DNA of 64,000 nt from the NCBI RefSeq assembly GCF_022865105.1, contig NZ_JAKNYM010000002.1, positions 281,501 through 345,500 of the forward strand, in the 5' to 3' direction. Origin of the DNA: Sphingomicrobium astaxanthinifaciens (lineage in GTDB: Bacteria > Pseudomonadota > Alphaproteobacteria > Sphingomonadales > Sphingomonadaceae). Below the pieces are notes generated by a model that saw only the letters and a program-made list of their open reading frames with translations, ran no database searches and was not told where the DNA came from. Positions 17,688 to 26,972 of the stretch are shown piece after piece. Position 1 is the first letter of the stretch. Every line of letters begins with the position of its first letter. The position numbers and the translations under genes are program-made.

Positions 17688-18361
17688 GCGACCTTGTCGC
17701 GTAATTGGGCCGCGCGTTGCAACAATTCTCGATCGCGCGGCGCGGCGGCGACCACGATTTGTTCGTAGCGATGCGCCTCGGGCGGGCAGGCGTCCTCGCT
17801 GATCGCGGCGACCGCGATGCTGCCGCGCTCGATCCCCTCGCGCTCGCACAGCGCGTCGAGCCGCTGCCCAGCACGGGGCGAATGCACCACCGCGATCGCG
17901 CCCGCGAGTCGCTCGACCCCCGGTGGGTGTTCGCGCGCGATGCTCGAATAGACCGCCAGCGGGACGATGGTCTGGCGCGCCCCGGCGGGCGCGCGGCGAT
18001 GCTGTCCCGCGAGGTGGAGCAGGCGCCGGTCGGGCGGCAGCCGCTCGAGCAGCGCCTCCACCCCCCCGGTGCCGACCTCGTCGACCATCAGTCCCGCCGC
18101 GCGCGCCGCCGCCGCGGTCGCCTCGCCGACCGCATGGACGGGCAGGTCACGCAGTGCGCGCAGCCCCTCGCCACCGTGGCGCGCGGCATTGGCGCTGGTC
18201 ATCAGGATCGCGTCGAAGCGCGCCGGGTCGGGTGGGGTCCAGTCGACCGGGCGGACCTTGAACAGCGGCAGCGTCTCGACCCCCTCGATCCCCATCTCGG
18301 CGGCGCGCGACGCGCTCAGGCTGGCCCCCGGTTCGGGACGGAGGAGGAGGATCGGGCGCAT
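17684..18361 (-). CDS. hemD: Uroporphyrinogen-III synthase
   Basis: Cyclises hydroxymethylbilane with inversion of ring D in tetrapyrrole synthesis. HemD proteins are poorly conserved. This 225-aa protein shows the N-terminal PILLLRPEPGASLSA, the motif AILMTSANAARHGG, VHAVGEATAAAAR, and the second-domain segments PLAVYSS and AVVHSPRAGQRL. Assignment rests on these weak motifs and on direct coupling to hemC (TGATG overlap). It is followed by a mitofilin-like gene, as in many alphaproteobacteria. Confidence 0.9.
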   Translation of the reverse strand: MRPILLLRPEPGASLSASRAAEMGIEGVETLPLFKVRPVDWTPPDPARFDAILMTSANAARHGGEGLRALRDLPVHAVGEATAAAARAAGLMVDEVGTGGVEALLERLPPDRRLLHLAGQHRRAPAGARQTIVPLAVYSSIAREHPPGVERLAGAIAVVHSPRAGQRLDALCEREGIERGSIAVAAISEDACPPEAHRYEQIVVAAAPRDRELLQRAAQLRDKVA

Positions 18362-19272
18362 CAGGCGAACAGCCTCGCGATGCTGCCCGGCGCCGCGTCG
18401 AGCATCGCGCGTGCGAGCGCGGCCGCGCCCGCCGTGTCGTGACGGTCGAGCGTGATCGTCCGGGTCACCGCCTCGCCGCCATCCTCGGCATAAAGGGCCG
18501 CATGGAAGGTGACGTCATCGCCTGCGAGCTCGGCATGAGCGGCGACGGGGGAGTGACAGTCGCCCCCGAGCGCGGCGGTGAAGGCGCGTTCGAGCCGCAC
18601 CGCGTCGCTGGTGTCGCGGTGGTCGACCGCGGCCAGCGCCTCGCGGGCCGCCTCGTCGTGCGTGCGCGCGTCGATACCGATGGCACCCTGCGCGGGGGCG
18701 GGGAGCATCGTGGCGACCGCGACCGCCGTGCCTTCCTCGATCCCGAGCCGGTCGAGCCCGGCGGCGGCGAGCAGCGTGGCGTCGACCTTGCCCTCGCGCA
18801 CCGCAGCGAGCCGGGTCGCGACATTGCCGCGCAGCAGCGTCGTCGATAGGTCGGGGCGCAGCCGCCGAACCTGCGCGGCGCGGCGCGGGCTCGCGGTGCC
18901 GATCACCGCCCCCCGCGGCAGCGCCTCGATCGAGGGCGCGCCGACCAGCCGGTCGCGCACGTCGGCGCGGCGCAGCATCGCGGCGATCCCGAGCCCGGCG
19001 GGCCGGTGCGGATCGCTCTCGACATCCTTCATGCTGTGCACGCTGGCGTCGGTCTCGCCCGCCAGCAGCGCGCGGTCGAGTTCCTTGGTCCACACCGCCT
19101 TGCCCCCCATCTCGGTGAGCGGGGCGACGCGATCGCGGTCGCCGCGGGTCGAGATGGTGACGATCGCGACCTCGTCCTCGTCCCAGCCATGCGCGGCGAC
19201 GAGCGCCGCCCGGACCATCTCGGCCTGGTGGAGCGCGAGCGGGGAACCGCGGGTGCCAAGTCGGAATTTCAT
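18361..19272 (-). CDS. hemC: Hydroxymethylbilane synthase (porphobilinogen deaminase)
   Basis: Polymerises four porphobilinogens into hydroxymethylbilane. The 303-aa protein has KFRLGTRGSPLALHQA at the N-terminus, HSMKDVES, IGTASPRRAAQVRRLRPDL, LRGNVATRL, MLPAPAQGAIGI and the cofactor cysteine C239 in GGDCHSPVAAHA, which binds dipyrromethane. I chose MKFRLGT at 19272 because upstream in-frame residues lack family similarity. It is divergent from tsaD with an 81-bp gap that should hold both promoters. Confidence 0.95.
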   Translation of the reverse strand: MKFRLGTRGSPLALHQAEMVRAALVAAHGWDEDEVAIVTISTRGDRDRVAPLTEMGGKAVWTKELDRALLAGETDASVHSMKDVESDPHRPAGLGIAAMLRRADVRDRLVGAPSIEALPRGAVIGTASPRRAAQVRRLRPDLSTTLLRGNVATRLAAVREGKVDATLLAAAGLDRLGIEEGTAVAVATMLPAPAQGAIGIDARTHDEAAREALAAVDHRDTSDAVRLERAFTAALGGDCHSPVAAHAELAGDDVTFHAALYAEDGGEAVTRTITLDRHDTAGAAALARAMLDAAPGSIARLFA

Positions 19273-19353
19273 CCCCAATCCCCTGCCCGATGGCGCAAGG
19301 CCCCGCAAGTGGCGCTGGCCTTCGGGGGGCGCGCGGGTCTATGGGAAGCGCCG

Positions 19354-20385
19354 ATGGCCGTCATTCTTGCCCTTGAAAGTTCCTGCGACGACAGCGCCGC
19401 CGCGCTGGTCACGTCCGACCGCCAGATCATCGCGCAAGGGGTGGTGGGGCAGGCCGAGCGCCATGCCCCCTTCGGCGGGGTGGTGCCCGAGATCGCCGCG
19501 CGCGCGCATGCCGAGATCCTTCCCGACCTGATCCGCGACGTGCTGACCGACGCCGACCTCGAGGCGGGTGACGTCGATGCCATCGCCGCGACCGCGGGGC
19601 CGGGGCTGGTCGGCGGGGTGATGGTCGGGCTGCTCGCGGGCAAGGGGCTCGCGCTGGCGACCGGCAAGCCGCTGATCGCGGTCAACCACCTCGAAGGCCA
19701 TGCGCTCTCGCCCCGGCTGACCGATCCCGACCTCGACTTCCCCTACCTCCTGCTGCTCGCCAGCGGCGGGCACTGCCAACTGCTCGAGGTGCGCGGCGTC
19801 GACGATTACCGCCGGCTCGCCACCACCATCGACGATGCCGCGGGCGAGGCGTTCGACAAGGCGGCCAAGCTGATGGGGCTGGGCTATCCGGGCGGCCCGG
19901 CGATCGAGGCGCTGGCGACGAAGGGCGACCCCAACGCCGTGCCGCTGCCGCGCCCGCTGGTCGGGTCGGGCGAACCGCATTTCAGCTTCGCCGGCCTCAA
20001 AAGCGCGGTCCAGCGCGCGGTCGTCGCCGACGCGCATCGCCATGCCGATATCGCGGCGAGCTTCCAGCAGGCGGTGCTCGACTGCTTCGTCGATCGCACC
20101 CGGATCGCGCTTGCCAGGACCAAGGCGCCCGCGCTGGTGGTCGCCGGCGGGGTGGCCGCCAACGCGGCGGTGCGCGGTGCGCTCGAGGCGCTCGCGCACG
20201 AGGAGGGCCGCCGCTTCTCGGTGCCCCCCGCGTGGCTGTGTACGGATAATGCGGCGATGATCGGCTGGGCCGGGGCCGAGCGCTTCGCCGCCGGGCTGGT
20301 CGATCCGCTCGATACGCCGGCGCGGGCGCGCTGGCCGTTGGACAAGAGCGCCGAGAAGGTACGCGGGGCAGGAGTGAAGGCATGA
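19354..20385 (+). CDS. tsaD: tRNA threonylcarbamoyladenosine transferase subunit TsaD
   Basis: Transfers the threonylcarbamoyl group to A37 of ANN-decoding tRNAs together with TsaB and TsaE. The 343-aa protein carries LALESSCDDSAAALV, PEIAARAHAEI, GPGLVGGVMVGL, the iron ligands in VNHLEGHALS, LLASGGHCQLL, DDAAGEAFDKAAKLMGLGYPGG, SFAGLKSAV, VAGGVAANAAVR and CTDNAAMIGWAG. This set is diagnostic. The start at 19354 gives the usual N-terminus. The stop overlaps the gpsA start as ATGA. Confidence 0.96.
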   Translation: MAVILALESSCDDSAAALVTSDRQIIAQGVVGQAERHAPFGGVVPEIAARAHAEILPDLIRDVLTDADLEAGDVDAIAATAGPGLVGGVMVGLLAGKGLALATGKPLIAVNHLEGHALSPRLTDPDLDFPYLLLLASGGHCQLLEVRGVDDYRRLATTIDDAAGEAFDKAAKLMGLGYPGGPAIEALATKGDPNAVPLPRPLVGSGEPHFSFAGLKSAVQRAVVADAHRHADIAASFQQAVLDCFVDRTRIALARTKAPALVVAGGVAANAAVRGALEALAHEEGRRFSVPPAWLCTDNAAMIGWAGAERFAAGLVDPLDTPARARWPLDKSAEKVRGAGVKA

Positions 20386-21371
20386 GCATCGAGAAGATCG
20401 CGGTCGTCGGCGCGGGGGCCTGGGGCACCGCGCTCGCGCAGGTCGCCGCCACCGGGGGACGCGAAGTGCTGCTCTGGGCGCTCGAGGACGATGTCGTGCG
20501 CGCGGTCAACACGATCCACCAGAACCCGATCTACCTCAAGGACATCCCGCTCGAGCCATCGATCCGCGCGACCTCCAACTTTTCCGACCTCTCGCAGGCC
20601 GACGCGTGGCTGGTCGTCACCCCGGCGCAGCACATGCGCGCGGTGCTCGGGCGCGCGCCCTGCCCGGGCATGCCGCTGGTGCTCTGCTCGAAAGGGATTG
20701 AGGAACGCTCGGGCCAGCTCCTCCATCATGTCGCCAAGGACGTGTGCGCCACCTCGCCCGTCGCGGTATTGTCGGGCCCCTGCTTCGCGCATGAAGTGGC
20801 GCGCGGGCTGCCCACTGCGGTGACGCTGGCGTGCGAGGACGAGGCGCTGGGCGCCGCGCTGCACGAGCGCCTCGCGCTGCCCACCTTCCGGCTCTACTCG
20901 ACCGACGACGTCGCGGGGGCCGAGGTCGGCGGCGCGATCAAGAATGTCCTCGCCATCGCCTGCGGCATCGTCGAGGGCAAGGCGATGGGGCAGAATGCGC
21001 GCGCCGCGATCATCGCGCGCGGTTTTGCCGAGATGAAGCGCTTCGGCGCGGCGGTCGGCGCGCGCGAGGAAACGCTGGCGGGGCTGTCGGGGCTGGGCGA
21101 CCTCGTCCTCACCTGCACCTCGACCGCGAGCCGCAACTTCTCGCTCGGCAAGGCGATCGGCGAGGGCAGGTCGGCGGCCGAACTCATGAGCGATCGCACC
21201 ACGGTCGCCGAGGGCGCGCATACCGCGCCGGTGCTCGCGAGGATCGCGCGCGACGGCGATATCGACATGCCGATCGTCGAGACGGTGGCGGCGCTCCTGT
21301 CGGGCGAGGTCAGCATCGACGAGGCGGTCGAGCAGATATTGAGCCGCCCGCCGCGCCCGGAGAATGCCTGA
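20382..21371 (+). CDS. gpsA: NAD(P)-dependent glycerol-3-phosphate dehydrogenase
   Basis: Makes sn-glycerol-3-phosphate for phospholipid synthesis from dihydroxyacetone phosphate. The 329-aa protein has the Rossmann motif GAGAWGTALAQV (about 10-21), NPIYLKDIPL, CSKGIE, LSGPCFAHEVARGLPTA, the active-site Lys segment EVGGAIKNVLAIACGI, GLSGLGDLVLTCTS and SRNFSLG. It is coupled to tsaD, a common alphaproteobacterial pair. Downstream, 21372-21508 shows no gene. Confidence 0.96.
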   Translation: MSIEKIAVVGAGAWGTALAQVAATGGREVLLWALEDDVVRAVNTIHQNPIYLKDIPLEPSIRATSNFSDLSQADAWLVVTPAQHMRAVLGRAPCPGMPLVLCSKGIEERSGQLLHHVAKDVCATSPVAVLSGPCFAHEVARGLPTAVTLACEDEALGAALHERLALPTFRLYSTDDVAGAEVGGAIKNVLAIACGIVEGKAMGQNARAAIIARGFAEMKRFGAAVGAREETLAGLSGLGDLVLTCTSTASRNFSLGKAIGEGRSAAELMSDRTTVAEGAHTAPVLARIARDGDIDMPIVETVAALLSGEVSIDEAVEQILSRPPRPENA

Positions 21372-21508
21372 GGTCGGCGCTTGAGGCGCGAGGGCGGCCT
21401 CGCGCCGTCGATCAGGCTCGCTAGCGCGACCTGTCGGCCGGCCGGCACGCTCTCTTCGCGCTGCTCCGGCGGCCTTTCAAGCCGGCGTCGCTGCGCTCGG
21501 GCGCTTGG

Positions 21509-21676
21509 CTAAAAGTCCCAAGCGATGCCCTTGCGTTCCCAGTCGCCGTAGCGCGTCGGGTCCTTCTTGTCCTTCTCGCCGACCGGGCCGTCGTCGTTTT
21601 CCACCTGCTCCGGTTCGGGCACCGGGGGGGAGGGCGACAGATAATCGGGGGGCTGGAGGTGTTTAGGCCGTTTCAT
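21509..21676 (-). CDS. DUF1674 protein (SDHAF4-type succinate dehydrogenase assembly factor)
   Basis: A 55-aa protein. The C-terminal signature DPTRYGDWERKGIAWDF is the conserved end of DUF1674, the family of mitochondrial SDHAF4/Sdh8, which assists SdhA flavinylation and complex II assembly. The N-terminal half is Pro- and acid-rich and likely disordered. A second ATG three codons upstream (21685) is equally possible. The gene is divergent from rsmB, with only 28 bp between the chosen start codons, so each promoter must reach into the other gene or overlap. Confidence 0.85.
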   Translation of the reverse strand: MKRPKHLQPPDYLSPSPPVPEPEQVENDDGPVGEKDKKDPTRYGDWERKGIAWDF

Positions 21677-21704
21677 GCCGCCCATTTGGGCGTTATGGGG
21701 GCGC

Positions 21705-22961
21705 ATGCCAAGACCACAGAAGAGTCGTAGTCCCGACGCAGCGGGCACCGGAGCGCGCCGCGCCGCGCTGAAATTGCTCGATGCCGTGCTGCGCCGCGGC
21801 GAGACGCTCGATGCCGCCGGGGCCGCCGCGACGCAGGGGCTGCGCCCCGACGATGCGCGGCTCGCGCATGCGATCGCCGGCGAGACGCTGCGTCGCCTGC
21901 CCCAGCTCGACGAACTGATCGACAGCGCGATGGAGCGCCCGGTGGCCGAGGATGCCAAGTCGCGCATGGTGCTGCGCCTCGCGCTCACGCAGGCGATCGT
22001 CCTCGACATTCCGCACCACGCGGTGGTCGCGACCTCGCTGTCGCTGATCGACGGCGGCCCCAAGCGGCTCGTCCATGGCGTGCTTTCCAAGCTGCTCAAG
22101 AGCGAGCTGCCCGACCTTTCGCGCCCGACCCTGCCCGCCAAGGTCGCGGGGCGCTGGGCGCTATGGGGCAAGGACGTCCTCGATGCCGCGCGCGAAATGG
22201 TCGCGCAGCGCCCGCCGCTCGACATCAGCCTCAAGGCCGAGGACGTCGCCGCGCCCGAGGGGCCGAGCTTTGCCCCGCTCCATCGCCGCGTCACCGAGGG
22301 CGGCGCGGTCGCCTTGCTCGACGGCTACGCGGCGGGCGGCTGGTGGGTGCAGGACCTCGCCGCCTCGATCCCCGCGCGCCTCGTCCCGCGCTCGGCGAGG
22401 CGCGTTCTCGACGCCTGCGCGGCGCCGGGTGGCAAGACGCTGCAGCTGGCCGCCGCGGGCTTCGAGGTCACCGCGCTCGACCTGTCCGAACGCCGCCTCC
22501 AGCGAGTGCGCGAGAACCTCGAGCGGACCGGCCTCGAGGCGCGGATCGTCGCGCGCGACCTGCGCCGCCACAAGACCGACCCGTTCGACGCGGTACTGCT
22601 CGACGCCCCCTGCAGCGCGACCGGCACCTTCCGCCGCCACCCCGAGGTGCTCCACCGCGCCACCCCGCGGATCATCGCCGAGATGTCGGAGTTGCAGGCC
22701 GAACTGCTCGACGCCTCGGCGCGTCTGGTGAAGCGCGGCGGCAGCCTCGTTTTCGCCACCTGCAGCCTCGAGCCCGAGGAAGGCGAATTGCAGGTCCCCG
22801 CATTTCTCGCGCGCAACCCCGAATTCAGGATCGAACCCGTGCCCTCGGTGGCGGGGATCGCGCCGACGCCCAAGGGCTGGATGCGCATCCTTCCCGGCAT
22901 GCTCGGCGACAAGGGCGGGCTCGACGGCTTCTTCATCGCGCACCTTGTCCGCGACGCCTGA
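21705..22961 (+). CDS. rsmB: 16S rRNA (cytosine-5) methyltransferase, RsmB family
   Basis: A 418-aa NOL1/NOP2/Sun-family RNA methyltransferase. The N-terminal NusB-like domain (about 10-145) is followed by the SAM-dependent domain, with the SAM loop [16 protein letters not shown] and [11 protein letters not shown]. The two catalytic-region cysteines are in [18 protein letters not shown] (PC motif) and [13 protein letters not shown] (TC motif). NusB-domain presence supports RsmB, although alphaproteobacterial members can modify other sites. I chose MPRPQKSRS at 21705; an in-frame ATG at 21675 would overlap the DUF1674 gene. It is followed closely by rpe. Confidence 0.88.
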   Translation: MPRPQKSRSPDAAGTGARRAALKLLDAVLRRGETLDAAGAAATQGLRPDDARLAHAIAGETLRRLPQLDELIDSAMERPVAEDAKSRMVLRLALTQAIVLDIPHHAVVATSLSLIDGGPKRLVHGVLSKLLKSELPDLSRPTLPAKVAGRWALWGKDVLDAAREMVAQRPPLDISLKAEDVAAPEGPSFAPLHRRVTEGGAVALLDGYAAGGWWVQDLAASIPARLVPRSARRVLDACAAPGGKTLQLAAAGFEVTALDLSERRLQRVRENLERTGLEARIVARDLRRHKTDPFDAVLLDAPCSATGTFRRHPEVLHRATPRIIAEMSELQAELLDASARLVKRGGSLVFATCSLEPEEGELQVPAFLARNPEFRIEPVPSVAGIAPTPKGWMRILPGMLGDKGGLDGFFIAHLVRDA

Positions 22962-22983
22962 TCAAGGCATTGAAACAAGCATC

Positions 22984-23637
22984 ATGACGATCATCTCCCC
23001 CTCGATCCTCTCCGCCGATTTCGCCCGCCTCGGCGAAGAGGTGCGCGCCATCGACGCCGCCGGGGCCGACTGGATCCATGTCGATGTCATGGACGGCCAT
23101 TTCGTCCCCAACATCACCATCGGCCCGGCGGTGGTGAAGGCGCTGCGCCCGCACACGTCCAAACCTTTCGACGTCCATTTGATGATCAGCCCGGTCGACC
23201 CCTATCTCGAGGCCTTTGCCGAGGCCGGCGCCGATATCCTGACGATCCACCCCGAGGCGGGGCCGCATGCGCATCGCTCGCTCCAGAAGATCCGCTCGCT
23301 CGGCAAGAAGGCGGGGGTGGTCATCAACCCCGGCACCAGCGAGGCGGCGATCGACTATCTGCTCGACGAGGCCGACCTTGTCCTCGTGATGAGCGTCAAC
23401 CCCGGCTTCGGGGGGCAGAAGTTCATCCACGACCAGCTGCGCAAGATCGAGGCCATCGCGACCCTCAAGGAGCAGCGCGGCCTCGGCTTCCATATCGAGG
23501 TCGACGGCGGGGTCGATCCCGACACCGCGCCCAGGTGCAAGGCCGCGGGCGCGACCGCGCTGGTCGCGGGTTCTGCCGTCTTCCGCGGCGGGCCCGACGC
23601 CTACGCCGACAATATCGCCGCGCTGAAGACCGCCTGA
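22984..23637 (+). CDS. rpe: Ribulose-phosphate 3-epimerase
   Basis: Interconverts ribulose-5-phosphate and xylulose-5-phosphate in the pentose phosphate pathway. The 217-aa TIM barrel shows [17 protein letters not shown], metal ligands in [39 protein letters not shown], and [12 protein letters not shown] with VAGSAVFRG for phosphate binding. It starts 22 bp after rsmB and overlaps the next gene as TGATG. The gene set rsmB-rpe-heparinase-purH is a familiar alphaproteobacterial neighbourhood. Confidence 0.96.
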   Translation: MTIISPSILSADFARLGEEVRAIDAAGADWIHVDVMDGHFVPNITIGPAVVKALRPHTSKPFDVHLMISPVDPYLEAFAEAGADILTIHPEAGPHAHRSLQKIRSLGKKAGVVINPGTSEAAIDYLLDEADLVLVMSVNPGFGGQKFIHDQLRKIEAIATLKEQRGLGFHIEVDGGVDPDTAPRCKAAGATALVAGSAVFRGGPDAYADNIAALKTA

Positions 23638-25247
23638 TGGGCGAGGGCGGCTGGCTCGGTCGGCTGCTCGGGGGAAGGCGCCAGTCGCTGCGGCTGGCGG
23701 CGGTGGCGCGCGACCATGTCGAGGGCGACCGCAGCATCGGCGAGGCGCTGGTGGCGGGCACGCTGGTCCACGACGGCGAACGCTTCGGCCTCAAGGGGCT
23801 CGATGTCGCCGCGCTCGACCTCGCCCGCCCGATCCACCGCCATCTCCACGGGTTTTCCTGGCTGCGCGACCTTGCCGCGGCGACCGGGCGCGAACAGGGC
23901 GCGCGGCTCGGCGAAGCGGTCACCCGGCGCTGGCTCGCCACGCATGGCGACGAACCCGACGCCGCCTGGGCCCCCGACCTGATGGGCGAGCGACTGCTGT
24001 TCTGGATGGCCTATGCGCCCTACGTCCTGTCGAGCCGCGACGAGGACTATCGGCGCGCGCTGCTCAACGTGATGGCCCGCGCCGCGCGGCTGCTCGGCGA
24101 GCAGGCCGACAAGGTGCCGCCCGGGCTGCCGCGCATCACCGCGTGGAGCGGCATGACCGCCGCCTGCCTGTGCATGGAGGGCGACCTGCCCCGCGTCGCG
24201 CGCGCCGAGGGCGGGCTGATGCGCGCGCTCGGGCAAGGACAGCATGAGGACGGCGGGCTGATCAGCCGCCGCCCGTGGGAGCAAGCGCTGCTGGTCGACC
24301 GGCTGGGGCTGGTGCGCGCCGCCTATGCCGCCGCCAAGCAGGCGCTGCCCGACGCGCTCGAGGACGCCGCGGGCGCCGCGCTCGCCGCGCTGCACGGGGT
24401 GCGGATGGGCGATGGCGGCCTTGCAAGCTGGCAGGGCGGCAACCCGGGCGAGCCGCAACGCCTCGACGCGCTGGTCGAGGGCTGCGGGATGCGCGCGCGC
24501 CCGCTGCGCAAGCCCCGCGGCTGGGGCTATCATCGGCTCTCGGCGCTCGGCACGGTGGTCCAGATCGATGCCGCGCCGCCGCCGCTACCCCCGCACGCGC
24601 CCGCCGCCCACGCCTCCTGTCTCGCCATCGAGATCGCCGACGGGTCGCAGCGACTGGTCATGGGGTGCGGCGGGCCTGCCGCGCGCCCCGACCGCCTGCC
24701 CCCCGCGCTGGTCGCCGGGCTGCGCGGGTCGGACGCGCATTCGGGGCTGATCCTCGGCGGCGCCAATTCGACCCCGCTCGGCGAGGACGGCGTGCCGCGA
24801 AAGGGGCTTCCCGAGGTCGAGATCGAGCGCAAGGAAGACGATCATTTCAGCCGGCTGACCGCGCGCCATGACGGCTATGTCAAGCGCTTCGGTCTCCTGC
24901 ACGAACGCAAGCTCGCGCTGGCCAATGACGGCAAGGAGGTGCGCGGCGAGGACAACCTGCTGCCCGAAGGGCGCCGCCTGCGCCGACGCACTCTCCCCTT
25001 CCTCCTGCGCTTCCACATCGCCCCCGACGTCGAGGTCATCGCCACCGCCGACGCGCAGGGCGCCTTGCTGCGCCCGCGCAACGCCCCGCCGTGGCAGTTC
25101 CGCTGCACCGGGGGCAGCCTGAGCCTCGAGCAGAGCCTCGTCATCGGCCCCGGCGCGCGCCCGATCAACACGAGCCAGCTTGTCATCACCGCCGAGGCGG
25201 GCAAGGAGGGCGCGACCGTCAACTGGCAATTCCGCCGCTCCAGCTAA
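23637..25247 (+). CDS. Heparinase II/III family protein
   Basis: A 536-aa protein. The N-terminal half (about 1-270) is alpha-helical and toroid-like, containing [14 protein letters not shown] and [15 protein letters not shown]. The C-terminal half is the beta-rich heparinase II/III-like domain, with [37 protein letters not shown] and [16 protein letters not shown]. No signal peptide is visible, so a cytoplasmic location is likely. Family members cleave uronic acid polysaccharides, but this genomic subgroup (between rpe and purH) has no established substrate known to me. It lies 8 bp ahead of purH. Confidence 0.85.
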   Translation: MGEGGWLGRLLGGRRQSLRLAAVARDHVEGDRSIGEALVAGTLVHDGERFGLKGLDVAALDLARPIHRHLHGFSWLRDLAAATGREQGARLGEAVTRRWLATHGDEPDAAWAPDLMGERLLFWMAYAPYVLSSRDEDYRRALLNVMARAARLLGEQADKVPPGLPRITAWSGMTAACLCMEGDLPRVARAEGGLMRALGQGQHEDGGLISRRPWEQALLVDRLGLVRAAYAAAKQALPDALEDAAGAALAALHGVRMGDGGLASWQGGNPGEPQRLDALVEGCGMRARPLRKPRGWGYHRLSALGTVVQIDAAPPPLPPHAPAAHASCLAIEIADGSQRLVMGCGGPAARPDRLPPALVAGLRGSDAHSGLILGGANSTPLGEDGVPRKGLPEVEIERKEDDHFSRLTARHDGYVKRFGLLHERKLALANDGKEVRGEDNLLPEGRRLRRRTLPFLLRFHIAPDVEVIATADAQGALLRPRNAPPWQFRCTGGSLSLEQSLVIGPGARPINTSQLVITAEAGKEGATVNWQFRRSS

Positions 25248-25255
25248 GGACCATC

Positions 25256-26842
25256 ATGGCTACCCACACCCCCATCCGCCGCGCGCTCATTTCGCTTTCG
25301 GACAAGGAGGGGCTGGAGCCGCTGGCGCGCGCGCTGGCCGCGCATGGCGCCGAGCTGGTCTCGACCGGCGGCACCGCCAGCGCGATGCGCGAGATGGGGC
25401 TCGAGGTGAAGGACGTCGCCGACCTCACGGGCTTTCCCGAGATGATGGACGGGCGCGTGAAGACGCTCCACCCCAAGGTGCATGGCGGCATCCTCGCGCG
25501 GCGCGACAAGCAGGACCATCTCGACGCGATGGAAGCGCATGAGATCGGGCCGATCGATATGGTGGTGATCAACCTCTACCCGTTCGAGCAAATGGTCGCG
25601 AGCGGGGCGGACCGCGAGACGATCATCGAGAATATCGACATCGGCGGCCCCGCGATGGTGCGTTCGGCGGCAAAGAACCATGCGAGCGTCGCGGTGGTGA
25701 CCGATCCCGCCGACTATGACGCGGTGATCGGTGAACTCGAGGGCCATGGCGGGCTGACGCAGGAGTTTCGCACGATGCTCGCGCACAAGGCCTATGCGCT
25801 GACCGCGAGCTACGACGCGGCGATTTCCAGCTGGTTCGCCTTCGCCGATCGCGGCGAGCTGTTTCCCGACCGCTTCGCGCTCGCGATGCGCAAGAAGGAC
25901 GCGCTGCGCTATGGCGAGAACCCGCACCAGCAGGCCGCGCTCTACCTGCCGCAGGCGACCCCCCCGGGGCTCGCGGGCGCGCGGCAGGTGCAGGGCAAGG
26001 CGCTGAGCTACAACAACCTCAACGATGCCGATGCGGCGTTCGAGCTGGTCGCCGAATTTCGCGACGGGCCGCCCGCCTGCGTGATCGTCAAGCACGCCAA
26101 TCCGTGCGGGGTGGCGCAGGCCGACAGCCTCGAACAGGCGTGGATCGACGCGCTGCAATGTGACAGCGTCTCGGCCTTCGGGGGTATCGTCGCGGTCAAC
26201 CGCCCGCTCGACGAGGCCACCGCGCGCGCGATCACCGACATCTTCACCGAGGTCGTCGTCGCGCCCGATGCCGACGAGGCCGCCAAGGCGGTGTTCGCGA
26301 AGAAGAAGAACCTGCGGCTGCTGCTGACCGGCGATCTGCCCGACGCGGGGCGCCCCGGGGTCAACCTCAAGCCGATTTCGGGAGGCATCCTCGTGCAGGA
26401 ACGCGACCGCGGGCGGATCACGCGCGAGGACCTCAAGGTGGTCACCAAGCGCCAGCCGAGCGAACAGGAATTGAAGGACTGCCTGTTCGCCTGGACGGTC
26501 GCCAAGCACGTCAAGTCGAACGCCATCGTCTATGCCAAGGACGGCGCGACGGCGGGCATCGGCGCGGGACAGATGAACCGCCGCGATTCGGCGCGCATCG
26601 CCGCGATCAAGGCCAAGGAAGCGGCGCAAACGCACGGCTTCGGCGAACCGCGCACCATCGGCAGCGCGGTCGCCTCCGATGCCTTCTTCCCCTTCGCCGA
26701 CGGGCTGATCTCGGCCGCCGAGGCGGGCGCCACCGCGGTGATCCAGCCGGGCGGTTCGATCCGCGACGAAGAAGTGATCGCGGCGGCCGACGCGGAGGGG
26801 CTGGCGATGGTCTTCACCGGGATGCGGCACTTCCGGCATTGA
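25256..26842 (+). CDS. purH: Bifunctional AICAR transformylase / IMP cyclohydrolase
   Basis: Last two steps of IMP synthesis. The 528-aa protein has an N-terminal MGS-like cyclohydrolase domain (about 1-200), with [56 protein letters not shown] and [19 protein letters not shown]-terminal transformylase domain carries [13 protein letters not shown], the catalytic [25 protein letters not shown] and [11 protein letters not shown]. It reuses AICAR released by HisF/HisH. AAGGA precedes the ATG by 5 nt. A hairpin terminator candidate follows at 26944. Confidence 0.97.
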   Translation: MATHTPIRRALISLSDKEGLEPLARALAAHGAELVSTGGTASAMREMGLEVKDVADLTGFPEMMDGRVKTLHPKVHGGILARRDKQDHLDAMEAHEIGPIDMVVINLYPFEQMVASGADRETIIENIDIGGPAMVRSAAKNHASVAVVTDPADYDAVIGELEGHGGLTQEFRTMLAHKAYALTASYDAAISSWFAFADRGELFPDRFALAMRKKDALRYGENPHQQAALYLPQATPPGLAGARQVQGKALSYNNLNDADAAFELVAEFRDGPPACVIVKHANPCGVAQADSLEQAWIDALQCDSVSAFGGIVAVNRPLDEATARAITDIFTEVVVAPDADEAAKAVFAKKKNLRLLLTGDLPDAGRPGVNLKPISGGILVQERDRGRITREDLKVVTKRQPSEQELKDCLFAWTVAKHVKSNAIVYAKDGATAGIGAGQMNRRDSARIAAIKAKEAAQTHGFGEPRTIGSAVASDAFFPFADGLISAAEAGATAVIQPGGSIRDEEVIAAADAEGLAMVFTGMRHFRH

Positions 26843-26861
26843 GCTGCCGAGCAGAAGGCTG

Positions 26862-26879
26862 GCGTTGCGCTGGCAACGC
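26862..26879. repeat. Small perfect hairpin after purH
   Basis: Inverted repeat GCGTTGC-N4-GCAACGC, 20 bp beyond the purH stop. No T run follows. It may stabilise the 3' end of the purH message. The rest of 26880-26943 shows nothing recognisable. Confidence 0.4.
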
Positions 26880-26943
26880 GTCCTTCCGTCGAGAGACAGC
26901 GAAATGCGGGCGGCCAGCGCGCTCTCGCGCGACCGGACCGACG

Positions 26944-26967
26944 GGGTCAGGCCGCCCTGACCCTCTT
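26944..26967 (+). terminator. Terminator candidate between purH and the flippase gene
   Basis: Stem GGGTCAGG/CCTGACCC (8 bp) with a CCGC loop, followed by TCTT on the plus strand. It lies between convergent genes and ends 6 bp from the flippase stop. Confidence 0.6.
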
Positions 26968-26972
26968 ATCGC

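Noticed and set aside
21372-21508. Possible mobile-element remnant after gpsA
   Set aside because: No terminal inverted repeats, no transposase fragment, no duplicated flanks.
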